From assembly GCA_033002965.1 (NCBI GenBank), contig JAURVB010010237.1:1-64000 (forward strand): a stretch of 64,000 bases of DNA, read 5' to 3'. This document shows, piece after piece, positions 47,092 through 58,782 of the stretch. The DNA is from Piper betle (Eukaryota; Streptophyta; Magnoliopsida; Piperales; Piperaceae). Under the pieces are notes generated by a model. That model had not been told where the DNA came from. It did no database searches and worked only from the letters and a program-made list of their open reading frames with translations. The position numbers and the translations under genes were made by a program. Within the stretch, counting starts at the first letter, position 1. Each line of letters begins with the position of its first letter.

Positions 47092-50000
47092 TTTGGAATG
47101 ACTTCAATTGTCAACAATAACAGTTTCACAGCTAATGCATGAGGGAGTAAGTACCTAAAGGAACTCTTCATATATTCTCAGCCGAATCTTGATTTCTCAA
47201 TAATTATCACCTTCATAAGCTTTTGATAACATTAGAATCAAAACAAAATACTCGTATAGTAGTTTGTGGCAAATTGATTTCAAATAGTTGAATTTGTGAC
47301 ATTTTTCATCTAAATGAAAAAGAAGCTTATCACCCTACGTAAAGCCACTTTGCAAAAGTATGTGCGCTTACATTTTCAGATAACAAGAAAAATAGCTTCT
47401 TACCTTTCAAACTTTCTGTTCATGCCTCCACAAAATTTCACATCTCAATGTTACACATGTACTTAGAGACCTATACTGTGATGCCATGTTTTGGTAAGGT
47501 GGATCAAACAGATAAACACCATAAAATCAGACACCTGCATCTAAAAAATAAAGTAATTATTGAGATTAAGGATTTTTACAGAAATCCTATTGAAGTGGGG
47601 CAAGTTTTTCAACTTTTCACGAACAACTAGATGGTGAACTAGCTATCCTCCAAACAAGATCGATGACACATAAGCTGGAACACATATCATGTCAAACCCC
47701 ATCAATCTAAATAAGCACATGAATCTAAATGGTAAAGTGAGATCAAAGCAGAAAGTGCTGGGAGCAAGAAAAGGGGAAGGAGAATGGTATTGCAGCAATC
47801 TCTCCGGAAGAAAAAAGTTACGTTTAAAGTCATCTAATTCAACTGTTAATTAAGAAAATAGCATAATTCACAGTGGAAAATCAAGAAAAATAGACAAAAT
47901 TGAGGAAAAACTTCAAAAGGGAAAAGCAAAACAGAAATCAATTTTCTGTGTGTACAAAAAATCAAGAAATTGTTCTCTGAAAGATTGAGCCAGAAAAAAA
48001 AATCAAAACTTTACTGATTTTGCCAATCAATATCTTATCTTTGCTTAAAGCGAGGAAAAACGAGTGAGTTAAAGTGCAAGCACAGCTGCATCTGCCTCCG
48101 TCCAACAGGAAAGGCATGTAACAATATCGCTGTCATAATCATGTAAGCCTGTTTTGATCCAATGACAAATCACTCGGAGCATTTCTCACAAGGAAACCAA
48201 CCCGACAATTCAAGACAAAAAAGAGCATGTAGATACCATCTTCGCCTACTTCATCCGTTACAACTTCTTGGAAGAGTGATGATACAAGATGAACAACCAA
48301 AAACAAACAAAACCCAGATGGCAAATTCCTCGAAAACATTGAGCAAGGCGGATATAGAAAGATTGGAAACAACCCAGCTAGAGAAGCATGATGAGTTTGG
48401 GAGTCGTGACACACCTCCTCATGGCCGTGTGAGATCTAATGGAGTGTTACAGAGTTGTGATCAACGACAGGCAGTAGACAGAGAGAGTGCACTCACTCTT
48501 AGAATGAAGAGAGCAAGTAATAAGAATAATACTAAATGGTTTATTATTATATATCGGAGTATCCCTTTCGGGGACTTCGCTATTTCTGGAGGACATCCAA
48601 CAAAACTGTCTGCATGGCATAATGTTGGAAGAATCTTATGCTGTTCTTGTTTATTTTAACAAGAGTGTCACGTACCACACGCGTCCCTGTTTGGATAAAA
48701 TTACCTGCTGTCATTACATTTCCAAACACTACAATCAAGTTTATTTTCCACAATTTTTCCACAAAAGGTGAAAACTAGTATGTCAGCAGGGATAGATGAA
48801 CCAAAGGGTAAGAGTGAAAAGCAATACTCTATCTAAAAATTTTACATCTCCAGAGCCAGAGTTAGAATACTATAAAATATATATATATATGAATGTTGCT
48901 ATCTGATGCTAATTCCCTAGTTTAAGAAAAGTTAAACAGCTAATGCATGCAAGCTACTAAGCAGGTTATTATCAGTTAAAAAGGGCTAATTCCATCGGTC
49001 TATAAAGATATTTTGCTCTTGTAAGTCCATCAAAGATGGATGAGTCGAACTCCACGAAAAGTCGTGGAAGGGTCCACTGTCATGTGGTGGTTAATGCCCT
49101 TTGTCTCCACCATTCAGTTCTTATCAGATTCTGAAATGACTTTGATTATACAGTGCTTCACCATGAAATGGATTAGGATGCTGACTTCTAAACAATTGCA
49201 CCATCCTCTACCGTTCTTTCTTTCTCAACTTTCATAGTGTCACTTGATTCTGAAAATCTAAGCTTTAAAACTGTTTCAACCGAAAACCTTACGGCTAATT
49301 TGTTTGATGCTGATATTTGGTAACGGAAGGAGATCATCATCTTCTTCTTCTTTTTCGATTGAAACAAGGGAGATCTTCTTAGCTGTATAAAAATGGCCCA
49401 TTTCTCAGATCCATGGTCCCCTGTTGTAGGGAGTGGATCAAACTTGTTGATCAATAGCTTTCAATCTTGTCACACACCATGAATGTGGTCTGGATAAAAA
49501 GAAAACATCAAATTGTTGATGTTCATTTTTTAGACAATTTGCATTATCATTTCACTTCAAATTGACATCATCATCATTGTCAACATTATCTACAACTTAT
49601 CATCATTTAGCAACCGGAGTTGGCGATATCGTCAATATGCAGCACAAATTGACAAATTTTGTTCTGGTTTCACTAAAAATGAACAGAGAGATTGTGAATA
49701 TATGCGGACACTAAAAAGGAAATGAACACAAAGGATGCATGGACAGAAATTCTGCCGACGCTAATACTGTTTGCTGGAGAGAAGTCATCTTCAAGTATAA
49801 CGACATGACTAATAATCCACTGTCTACGACTCCACAGTAATTTCTTTTTTTATTAGATGGTACAAAGATGTACTTGGCCGAGATAAATCTTCTTTCTTGG
49901 CTGCTTCATGCTCCACACATTATTATTAATGAATAAATCAGCTTATATTGACTTATAGAAGTCTCCTACTTTTCTATTGCCAATCAAAACTGATAATACC

Positions 50001-50942
50001 ATTTGTTTCGTCATATTTACATGAGGTTATCAGAACAATTGTATGTGGAAATAATTTGCACATTAGCAACTTCACCAAAATATCAGCTTCTCAATTACTT
50101 GTCAGTTGATAAATCAACCTATACATTGCCATCACTTCACACCCTTCTTTCTGCTGTTGCTTTGTGCCAAAGTGGCATTAGAGTCAGCTTCCATATTCAA
50201 AATAATATCGGGAGGGCTGTGAGGTTCACACAGTGAGATTGACACAGACCATGTTGTCCTATTTGTTTTAAAGCAGCTCAGTCCTCTATTCTTGGACCAA
50301 GTTGCCATCCCCACTTTGTGTATGATCAGTGGCCGTGCCAGTGGACCAGGGCACTTGATGTGTAATTGGAATAAATGCTTCGCACACCAGGGATAGATAT
50401 GCGTTGCTTGTCTTCTACTAATTTGTCCTTGAGAAGGACAACTCAACTACAAACTTCATCCATTAATGATTTTGTGCAGAATGATATAATCTCATTTTTT
50501 ATGGAAGCATGTAGTAAGACTTTGATATTTTGAGCTGATCCCTTCATATAGAAAATTTTCAGGAGCACAGATTCATACTAGGTGTTACTGCCAATATAAA
50601 TCTGCTTCAACCTAACCTGAAATCTAATGCCAAAGTTAAAAAAGCTCAAGACTTCATGAAACATTGGCCACTGATAAAAAAAACTTTAAAAAGGTCATGC
50701 CTACTTGAACAAGACACAAGTTGTTTTAAGTTCAAGACTTTCCATAGTTTAGTAGTAAGCAAGTAGGTACCAAAGATGTAGGAAAAGAAGGGGGAGCAAT
50801 TCAATAGAGATATCATCTACATACATACGTGTGATAGAAAATTCCCCTCTTATTCACAAAAAAGGCTCGACAGACGCAGAGCAGGGTTACATACGTGTGA
50901 TATATCAACCAAAACTCCAACCACCAAAAAGCAGGAATTTGT
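47092..50942. other. Upstream of zinc-knuckle gene and spacer to START gene
   Basis: The first 1-1.5 kb likely holds 5' leader exons and promoter of the zinc-knuckle gene, but I could not fix a splice site. The rest is AT-rich with a short TA tract (48878-48891). No further coding region recognised. Confidence 0.35.
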
Positions 50943-53899
50943 TCAACCGCGCGCAAGCTTTGCTGCTCCAAATAATAAAGCTTTGCCGATCAATCCTCTT
51001 TGTAGGCCAAAAACCACAGCAGCAGTTGCACCTATGACCACCCACTTCCAGTGGGCACCTTGGTCCATCTTTAAATCCATTGTAGGTTCATCTTTATCTT
51101 CTGAAGAAATTAGTTCTGGATTTAGGGTTCTCGTTGCACCATCAATCCCGATTTTGGTTGTTATACGAGCCATTAATGCACATCTAGAAATTGAAGCGTC
51201 CGAGTTGCGGGCATGTTGGTAAGCTCTCATGCCCGTGTGCAGTTTTTTCACTGCTCCCCACATTCCATGGCGGAGTCCAACCTTGGCTACATCTTTGGGG
51301 ATACCCATGTCTTCGTAATGAACAAGGGTCACTTCACAAGCAGATAGTTGTCCATCTCCCTTGCGTGATTCAACTGTGTACATTGACATGGCATCCAAGT
51401 AACGCAATCAAATATACTAAAATGAAGAATACACGATTAATTTTATCAAGCAAAACCTAACACATTCTCTTAAAATGGAATATATACCAGGCCTGATGCG
51501 CCAACTTGAAAAATAACGTTCGACACGCCTTGGCTTATCACGTTTAGGTATTCCAGGATATGGCACTACTCCCTGAAATACATATCAAACTATTTATATA
51601 AGAGATTTGCAACCAACAAATATAAGGAAACGATACGACAAGATTCTGAGTCAGGAAACAACAGATTGCTGCTCATAATTTGTAGAGCTCGATGTCATGT
51701 ACTACCATTGGGCATTCAACCACCAGAATGGCTCCTACCTCAAAATCCTATTAAATGGAGGATCATTGAAGGCATCTTTTACAACAAGGAAATTTGCTAC
51801 ATTTTTAATTCATTTGTGTATGAGCTTCCTCAACCTCGAATAAGAGTCAATTTAAAAAAAATCTCGTGAAAAGAAATACAAAAATATATGCAACTTCTGA
51901 ACAGGATCAAGAAGATTGCGTGGAAGTATTAAAACCAAAAGGTATGTGTTTTAACTATACCTTTGTGACACAGTAATAAGTTTTTGCAGATTCCCATATG
52001 CGTCGGCCAATGATATACTCTCGATCATTGCAGAAAAAAGGGAACTGCAAAAACAGATTATAGGAGATAAAATGAAAGCGAGAGACATGTGGCACACACA
52101 CAAAAGACTGAGAAACCAGATAGAAAGATCCAAAAGCGATGATACTTTACCTTCTTTATCCAGTGAACAATCATTTCTCCTGTAGCAGGGCATTCCTCCA
52201 AAGTTTTAAAATAAGAGAGCATTGGATCCCATTCAGGCCGAAACTCATCATCCCAGAAAAAATCTCTCACTGATTCTGGAGTTGCATCTTCAAATACAGT
52301 TCTACTTCTATATATAACAGGACCCCCTAGACAAAAATATGAAGCAAAATAGTCAACTAAGCATGAGTAGATTTTCTCGGAAGAAGACTTAGAGGTTATA
52401 ATCTTTAATTGCTTCAAATTTCTATTTCATGAAGAACAAATAGTAATAAATATTTTCTCTGAGCACCAGAGTCAATATTAGAGCATGCTTGAGAATCTAA
52501 AGAAAGTAAACGCCTAAGTGATGATTACTTCATGAGATAGCAATAAGTAACACATTAATACTTGATGCAATAAAATTAGCTCATTGCAATTAAAACTAAG
52601 GTAGCAAAAAAATTCAACCTGATGGTAGGCAAAACCATAATTCTACATGCATGAAGTACATATACCTCTAATTCATAACGCCAAGCTTGATATGACATGT
52701 TTGGAGTGAGACGATCCATCATATGCTGCCATACTGACTCACCTAAACCCTCAAGCAGATGCAAAAGACGCTCCAGATCTTTTTCTGTCACAGCATCCTT
52801 CCCTAGGTCTGAAGAACTACCATTTAAGCTGAAAAATGTCAAAACAACTCGTCTCATTAGTTGAATTCCAACCACTTTTTCACAATGATATTGATAAAAT
52901 TATTTATTAGTTAGTTCTTGGAACTGATAACAAAATATTGGTAATCAGCAGTGAGATTTTACAGCTAATATGGTTGTAAGACCCAATTAGTTGTTACAAA
53001 ATCAGCACTCATTAAATACCCTTGATGACAACTTTGAAATTTCAGTAATTAATAAGTGCTATTGTTCATGCGCCTCTACCTACTCGTTAGGTCTTACAGC
53101 CAATACAGCTGATTATTTTTCAACATACAACAAATTAATAGAAATGCATTGTCATCCACATAGAAAAGAAAGAAAAAAAGCACAAAGTCTGTCATCCACA
53201 TAGAAAAGAAAAAAAAAGCACAAAGTCTCATTCCAATCAGACTAAAAGCATGCATAACCTAATCTAAACATGATCATCGTCCTAAGAAGCAGGTTTAGTA
53301 GACTAATTGAATGATAATGATGGAAACTAAGACCATAACCTAGATCTCAGACAATCACACAACGTGTCAATTCAATCAGAGCCCCCTCCATAAACACAAT
53401 CGAAACAGCATTCGCATTTGTCCCAATTCCAAAAAAAACAAGAATTAAAAAAAATCGAATTTTCTTCAATCTATCATCATCTCAGACCTTAGAAACACAT
53501 AGATCAAATAGGATTTTCTACGCACCCGTCGTCGCCCCCGCCATCGGCGGCGACATCACCGGCCGACGCCGCAGCGGCGGACTTGCCGCGGAAGGCGAAC
53601 CAGAGGCGGCTGCACACGGAGAAGGCGGAGAAGGCTGTGAAGGCGATCCAGAGCCGGCCGGCGCCGAATCCCACCGGGATAGGGGCCGCCCAGAGCAGCC
53701 GGAGGCGGGATCGGAGACCGAGGAAGAGGAGGCCGGTCCACCGGGGCCGCCAAGACCACCCGATGACGAGGCCGATCATGACCGCCACCCAGATCGGGAC
53801 GGCGCACATGACCACGTCGAGCACCGCCTCCGCCACCCCCGCCGGCATCCCGAGCAGCGCCGCCGCGTCGCCGTAGGCGCCCTCCATCGCCACCAACAT
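50943..53899 (-). CDS. START-domain lipid-binding membrane protein
   Basis: A START/polyketide-cyclase superfamily protein like Arabidopsis At3g23080/At4g14500, thought to bind lipids at a membrane. Exons: 53899-53526, 52828-52666, 52326-52151, 52044-51961, 51572-51488, 51373-50943. The N-terminus has hydrophobic spans (VLDVVMCAVPIWVAVMIGLV and a second after GAGRLWIAF); the START fold follows, with WQHMMDRLTPNMSYQAWRYE, FEDATPESVRDFFWDDEFRP, EYIIGRRIWES, YFSSWRIRP and GMWGAVKKL; a C-terminal hydrophobic anchor ends KLARG. The total is 1313 bases, one short of a multiple of three. The mismatch is at the exon 2/3 junction, where YELE should join GGPVIYRS but needs one base before the GT donor (GAG/GTATATG). 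The start could instead be the second ATG, four codons in. About 437 residues when corrected. Confidence 0.85.
53151..53228. repeat. 40-bp tandem duplication in START intron 1
   Basis: Two copies of GTCATCCACATAGAAAAGAA plus an A-run and GCACAAAGTCT, starting at 53151 and 53191. They differ only by an A/G in the A-rich run and a length change. Replication slippage is the likely cause. Confidence 0.95.
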
Positions 53900-54138
53900 C
53901 GAGGTCGAGGAGGAGAGATGTAGGGTTTACGGTTGAGATAGCAAGTAGGAGGAGGACGCCATTTTCGATTCGGGGAACGCCGGCGACGGAGGCGACGGAG
54001 GCGGCGGCGGCGGCGGGCGGCGGGCGGCAATCGACCGTTGGGCTGGGGAGGACGAGTGTTACACGGGTTACGTGAAGGGAGTGCACGGTTCACGTACGTT
54101 TTTTGAATAATAATAAATTCTAATAAACATATTTGATT

Positions 54139-54162
54139 TATATATATATATATATATATATA
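54139..54162. repeat. (TA)n microsatellite, left of foldback element
   Basis: Twelve TA units directly abutting the left end of the GC-rich inverted repeat; a partner tract closes the right end at 55070-55083. Confidence 0.9.
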
Positions 54163-55069
54163 AAAACACTATGGTTCGCAAGTTTTTTGCGGCGCACCAT
54201 ACGCTACCGAATGAGAGCCGTTGGATCAAAATCATGCTGCTCTCGTTGATCCTGTTTTTAGATTTGGGACCCGATCGCCCGCTCGACCCGCCTGACCCGC
54301 CCGAACCGGACCTCCGGCCCGCGACCACGCCACCAGCCCGAACCAGACCTCCCGCCCGCGACCGCGCCACCGCCTGCCGCGGCCGCAGCCTCGCCCCTGC
54401 CGGCGGCCCCGCCCTCCACCCCCCTCCGCCCTCCTGGCCATCGCCTGCCGCCGTGGTCCCCGCCCCCAGCCGGCACCGTGGATCCACCGCCAACCCCCCA
54501 TCTCCGCCACCGCCCGATCCGTGCCCCTCCGCCCCCACCCGCCCCTGGGTGGCAGGGGCCGCCGGGGCGGGCGAGGCGGAGGGCGCGGATCGGGTGGTGG
54601 TGGAGATGGGGAGGGTTGGCGGTGGATCCACGGTGCCGGCTGGGGGCGGCGATCACGGCGGCGGGCAATGGCCGGGCGGGCGGAGGGGTGGAGGGCGGGG
54701 CCGCGGCTGCGGCGAGGGCGAGCGCTGGTGGGGTCGAGCGGTGGCGGAGGAGGGGGGTTGGCGGTGCAGGGTTCCGGCTCGGGGAGGGGGGGGGGCGCGG
54801 CGGCGGGCGCTGGCCGGGCAGGGGGAGGAGGGTGGTGGCCGGGGCCCCGGCTGCTGGCGGGGAGGGCGGCGCGGCGGAGGGCGGTGCGCGGTGCGGCGAG
54901 GCGGTCGCGGGGCGGGAGGGGTGGGTCGGGCGGGTCTGGCGGGCCGGCAAACGGGTCCGAGGGGTGGGTGGGTGGGTGGTTTGATTGTGGGCCGTCGGAT
55001 CAAGATCCGACGGCCCACGCGAGGCAGCGCATTGACGCTGCCAAAATAGGGCAGCGCACTGTACGCGCC
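54163..55069. mobile_element. GC-rich foldback element between TA microsatellites
   Basis: An inverted repeat of about 0.9 kb centred near 54552. Left-arm words reappear complemented in the right arm: CCCAGCCGGCACCGTGGATC, GGATCCACCGCCAACC and CCCGATCCG. The outer ends pair through GCGCACCATACGCTACC against the complement GCGTCAATGCGCTGCC, and GAGCCGTTGGATC against GGGCCGTCGGATC. The right arm is longer because it contains an extra diverged copy of the inner segment (about 54740-54860). TA arrays flank both ends, as for the small element at 9902-10127. All long open frames in both strands are GC artefacts. Type inferred: Micron-like or foldback. Confidence 0.7.
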
Positions 55070-55083
55070 ATATATATATATAC
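55070..55083. repeat. (TA)n microsatellite, right of foldback element
   Basis: A short TA tract closing the GC-rich foldback element; AT-rich spacer follows. Confidence 0.85.
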
Positions 55084-56150
55084 ACTATAACACATAAAAT
55101 AAATAAGTAAATATTATAAATATTTAGGTAGGATAAAGTTTTTATTTTAAAAAGGTAAGTAAACTAAATTTTATTAGTTAAGAAATTAAAAATTAGAGTA
55201 AGCGGTTCAAACCGGTAAAGCCGGCCTTCTAAGTTTTAAGAAGGACATATATAATATATATTTTTTTATTTTGTGTCATGAATAAGTTATATTATAAAAT
55301 TAAAATAAAAAATAATATTATGTTCCTATTGCTGAAGGGGAGCTACGGGTAATGGATATATTTAGAATTGTAATGGAATTGAGTCCGGCATACTTCACCT
55401 TCTTTTCAATCCATCAACTCAATATAATATAAAATTATATTTTTTCCCAGCGTACATTGCTTGATTATTCATCTCTAATTAGACTCCAATTTTGAGCTCA
55501 GCTGAGCTCTTATTTATGGCTTTACTCATCAATTCAGGTTTTTTTTCTTTTGAGATTTTTATGTCGGGTAAAAAAAGCAGTGAACCATTTTGAAAATTAT
55601 GAAAGACCCATAAATTATCAACATATGGAAAACATGAATTATAAGAAAATGAGCCGACATTTTGTACTTTATGTATGTATATATATATATATACACGCTC
55701 ACAGTTCGTCCAAGTTTTGAGGAAACAAAGCATCCAATCTGAAGGTAGATACTTGCTCTGTCCTTGTTCTAATTTCTGATGCTCCTTTAATGTATGATGG
55801 TTTAGTTCCATGAAATTAATTAAAGTGCAAAATTTTGTTCATATAATGGGCAGCACTTTTAATCCTCACTTCTAAACTTCGATTTAGAGAGAGCTAAATT
55901 TCATAACACTGCTCATAATCTAGTTTACCACCCCCCAAGAGGCAAACAAATTGTTACAATTTACTATAACGTACAAAAATCCTATATGCTACTATATTAT
56001 TTGCATCAAGCATTTTTGGAGTAACATATATTAATGCGGGTGTTATGATAATCAACATTAACAAGTCTAAGGGAAGAAGTGAATTGCGAGTGCTCCAAGC
56101 TCCTAGGCCTCCCTTACTAGATACCATACGCATATCAAGATCAAAAAAAA
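55084..56150. other. AT-rich spacer
   Basis: No gene recognised. Contains a TA tract at about 55677-55693 and an A-run at 56142-56155 that marks the edge of the next GC island. Confidence 0.35.
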
Positions 56151-56155
56151 AAAAA

Positions 56156-56550
56156 AGGGGGGCAGCGCCGCAGTAGGAGCGACGGCGGAGGGAGGCGGGA
56201 AGGATGCCCGGCCACGGCGACGGCCGAGCGGCGGCGGCGACAGGGGACGGGGGCGCGGCGGGCGGGGTGGCGGGCGGAGGCCGAGGGGGCGCGGCGGGGA
56301 CGGGGCGTGGCGCGGCGGGGTGGCAGGCGGGGACGGGGCGGGGGGGGGGGCGTCGCGCGGCGGGGTGGCGGGCGGGGGCCGGGGTGCGGTGGTGTGCGCA
56401 CGGCGGCGGGGGGCGGTGGGCCGGCAAGGGAAGAGGCGGGGCGGCTAGATCCGCCGCCCCGTCCCCCGCGGTTACTGTCGGCCGGGGTGGCGGCGTCAGC
56501 CGGGGTGGCTGTCGCGTCGGCCGAGGCGGCGGCGACGCGGCGAGCGACGG
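56156..56550. repeat. GC-rich degenerate minisatellite island
   Basis: Repeated variants of GCGCGGCGGGGTGGCGGGCGG appear near 56255, 56310 and 56355 with drifting spacing, inside about 400 bp of nearly pure G/C sequence. An A-run stands at the left border and a T-rich tract at the right (56553-56570). Open frames in both strands are composition artefacts. Just right, 56598-56624 can fold (GTTTCAG...CTGAAAC). Confidence 0.55.
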
Positions 56551-56624
56551 AAACTTTTTTCTTTTTTTTATTGATGGAGAAGGGAAGTGGGGGGCTTGTT
56601 TCAGCCGTTGGCAACAGCTGAAAC

Positions 56625-58782
56625 ACTGCAGCTACAACCATCTTGGCTGTGCTGCAGTACAACCCCACCCATCGTACCATTACCAGATCAAAATCTTCCA
56701 ATCTTATGACTCGCTACAGAGGAAGAAGGTGATCTATATCTCTTCACTCGTGTTCTTCCTAACTGATTAAGGCAACTAAAGCAATGTAGAAACATTAGAA
56801 TGAGAACAAGGAGAAAAAAACACATAATGAGGACAAGAAAAAATGGATCCAAGAAGTATAGTTTATACTTGAAGAGTCATATGTTTCCACCCTACTTGTT
56901 CCTTTGTCAAACGTATCATGAAAATGTCGACGAATAAACTCCCAACTTTTTATGACGATTTGACCTGTTCCTTAATTTTGAACAGATTAAACTTAGTCAT
57001 ATATATCCTCTCCACCGAACTTTTAATCCCTCCTATGTCAACCTACCATGGTAAGAACAACTTCATATATATTAAATAGGCAATTTCTTGTTGCATGCTT
57101 TTTCAATCAAATTTTTATGGCAATCTTGTCTGCATGTAAACACTTAATAAAAAAAAGTGATACAAAGAAGCAAAGAATATCAGAAATGATCAAGGTCTAG
57201 CTGCATGTAATTACCTCATAAAATCGAAATTACCATCGGTCGGATTAAAGCTGTGCTAGAAGATACATAGGAGTCGAATATATGCATGCTCTAAATTTCG
57301 AGCGTCTATGAAAATTGCCAGTTGAGAGGAATGAAACCTGGTCCGAAATCCTTCATGGTCAAAGTGCCTACTACTTCTTTCAAGTACTGATCCTGAATGA
57401 CCTCGAACCAGACAACATTCCCCTCAACTATTATTCATCACCAAAGAGAGATCGAGAGGAAGGGAGAAGGTTAGGCTGTCCTCATATATAGCGAGCTTGC
57501 TTGTTGATTCGATGCAGGGTGAGCTGACGAAAGAGGCATTCTTTCTACCCTTCCAACATGGCGTTCACACTCAAGGGCTGAAGTTCCACGGTGCTTTCTA
57601 CTAATAATAATAATAATATAGTGCATATCAATCTAGAACAATCTTATAAGCAAACCAATGTAAGAAGAGCAGCTAATACAACATTATACACTATAAGAAT
57701 GCCTTTCGAATTGATGTGGTGCAGGATTTGTGGAGAGTTTAGAAGTTCGGAAGTCACGTACTGATGGAAAATTTCATTTGAAAGGTCTGACTTGTAACGA
57801 GGTTCTTCACTTCGAAGTATTTATCTTTAGCTTTCAAAATTCCTGTAAAAGAGAGGAGGAAGGGAGGTGGTCGGGATCATGAAAGCAAGCCATATTGGCA
57901 GCCGCGACATTCCAAGCTTCTATGTCAAGAAAACTTACCTGACATGAGGAAGGCCAAAGTGAAACTCCAAAAGAAAGAATTAATGTGAGGGTCTTGAGAT
58001 TACAATGCGCTTTTTCAGTTTTACTTTCACTGATTTCACATGCCAATCTTTGCCTTCTACCCATTTCTTTATTACATTCTTTCACTTTCCGGCTACCATA
58101 CTAATATTTCAGAGGAAAGGATATCGAATTTCCAAGATGACCTATTAATTGTATCACTAAATAAAACTGGATGATAACCATCTGGTTGTTACCCAAAAAG
58201 AAAAATCGCATAGCCACTTTCAACCCTAAAAAAACGCACGCTCAGTCTTCACACCGTGTTGAACTCTTTTGTGAGAAATTTTCACTTCAATTTCTGAGGA
58301 AACAAATCTTGTGGGTGACAATTTTTACCCGAATTGCAAAAAAATACTTTCCCCACCCAGCATCTGACTAGCAATAGAAAAGGATAGATTCCGTTCCTTT
58401 GCAAAGGTAATTCTCACAAAGCAACTACCATATGAGAGTTCGATTATACTAGCAACGGGCAATGAGGATCAGAAATGAGAAAAAAAAAGGAAAATCGGAC
58501 AAATAGTTCTAACTACAAAACAAAGTCAAAAAACACTTGTTAAATACAACATTATAAAATTAGGAATAGTAAAATCTCTCATCGTGCAGTTCTGTCCGTG
58601 ACCTACAGAATATACAACTTATATTTTATATGATACAAACACAACTTGCAACAAAGTTCTTGCTACAGGGTAAGCAAAGGAAGAGGAAAAGCATCAGCAA
58701 ATAATCGAAACGAAAATCTTAAAATTCATTTACCGATCATGATCTGGCAACTCCTCATGGTACTAAGTGAATGGCCAATCGA
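56625..58782. other. Spacer and 3' end of WVD2-like gene
   Basis: No gene recognised. The last 150-200 bp probably hold the WVD2-like 3' untranslated region. A short ATA/TAA microsatellite is at 57602-57620. An 83-codon minus-strand frame at 57834-58085 has no recognisable features. Confidence 0.35.

Noticed and set aside
54171..55085. Frames of up to 292 codons on both strands
   Set aside because: They lie inside the GC-rich inverted repeat, mirror each other, and encode only Gly/Arg/Pro-rich sequence.
56141..56770. 186-188 codon frames on both strands
   Set aside because: Composition artefacts of the GC minisatellite; they end in homopolymer-encoded Phe or Lys runs.
57834..58085. 83-codon minus-strand frame downstream of the WVD2-like gene
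   Set aside because: No recognisable motif, no splice context, no Kozak support; chance frame.
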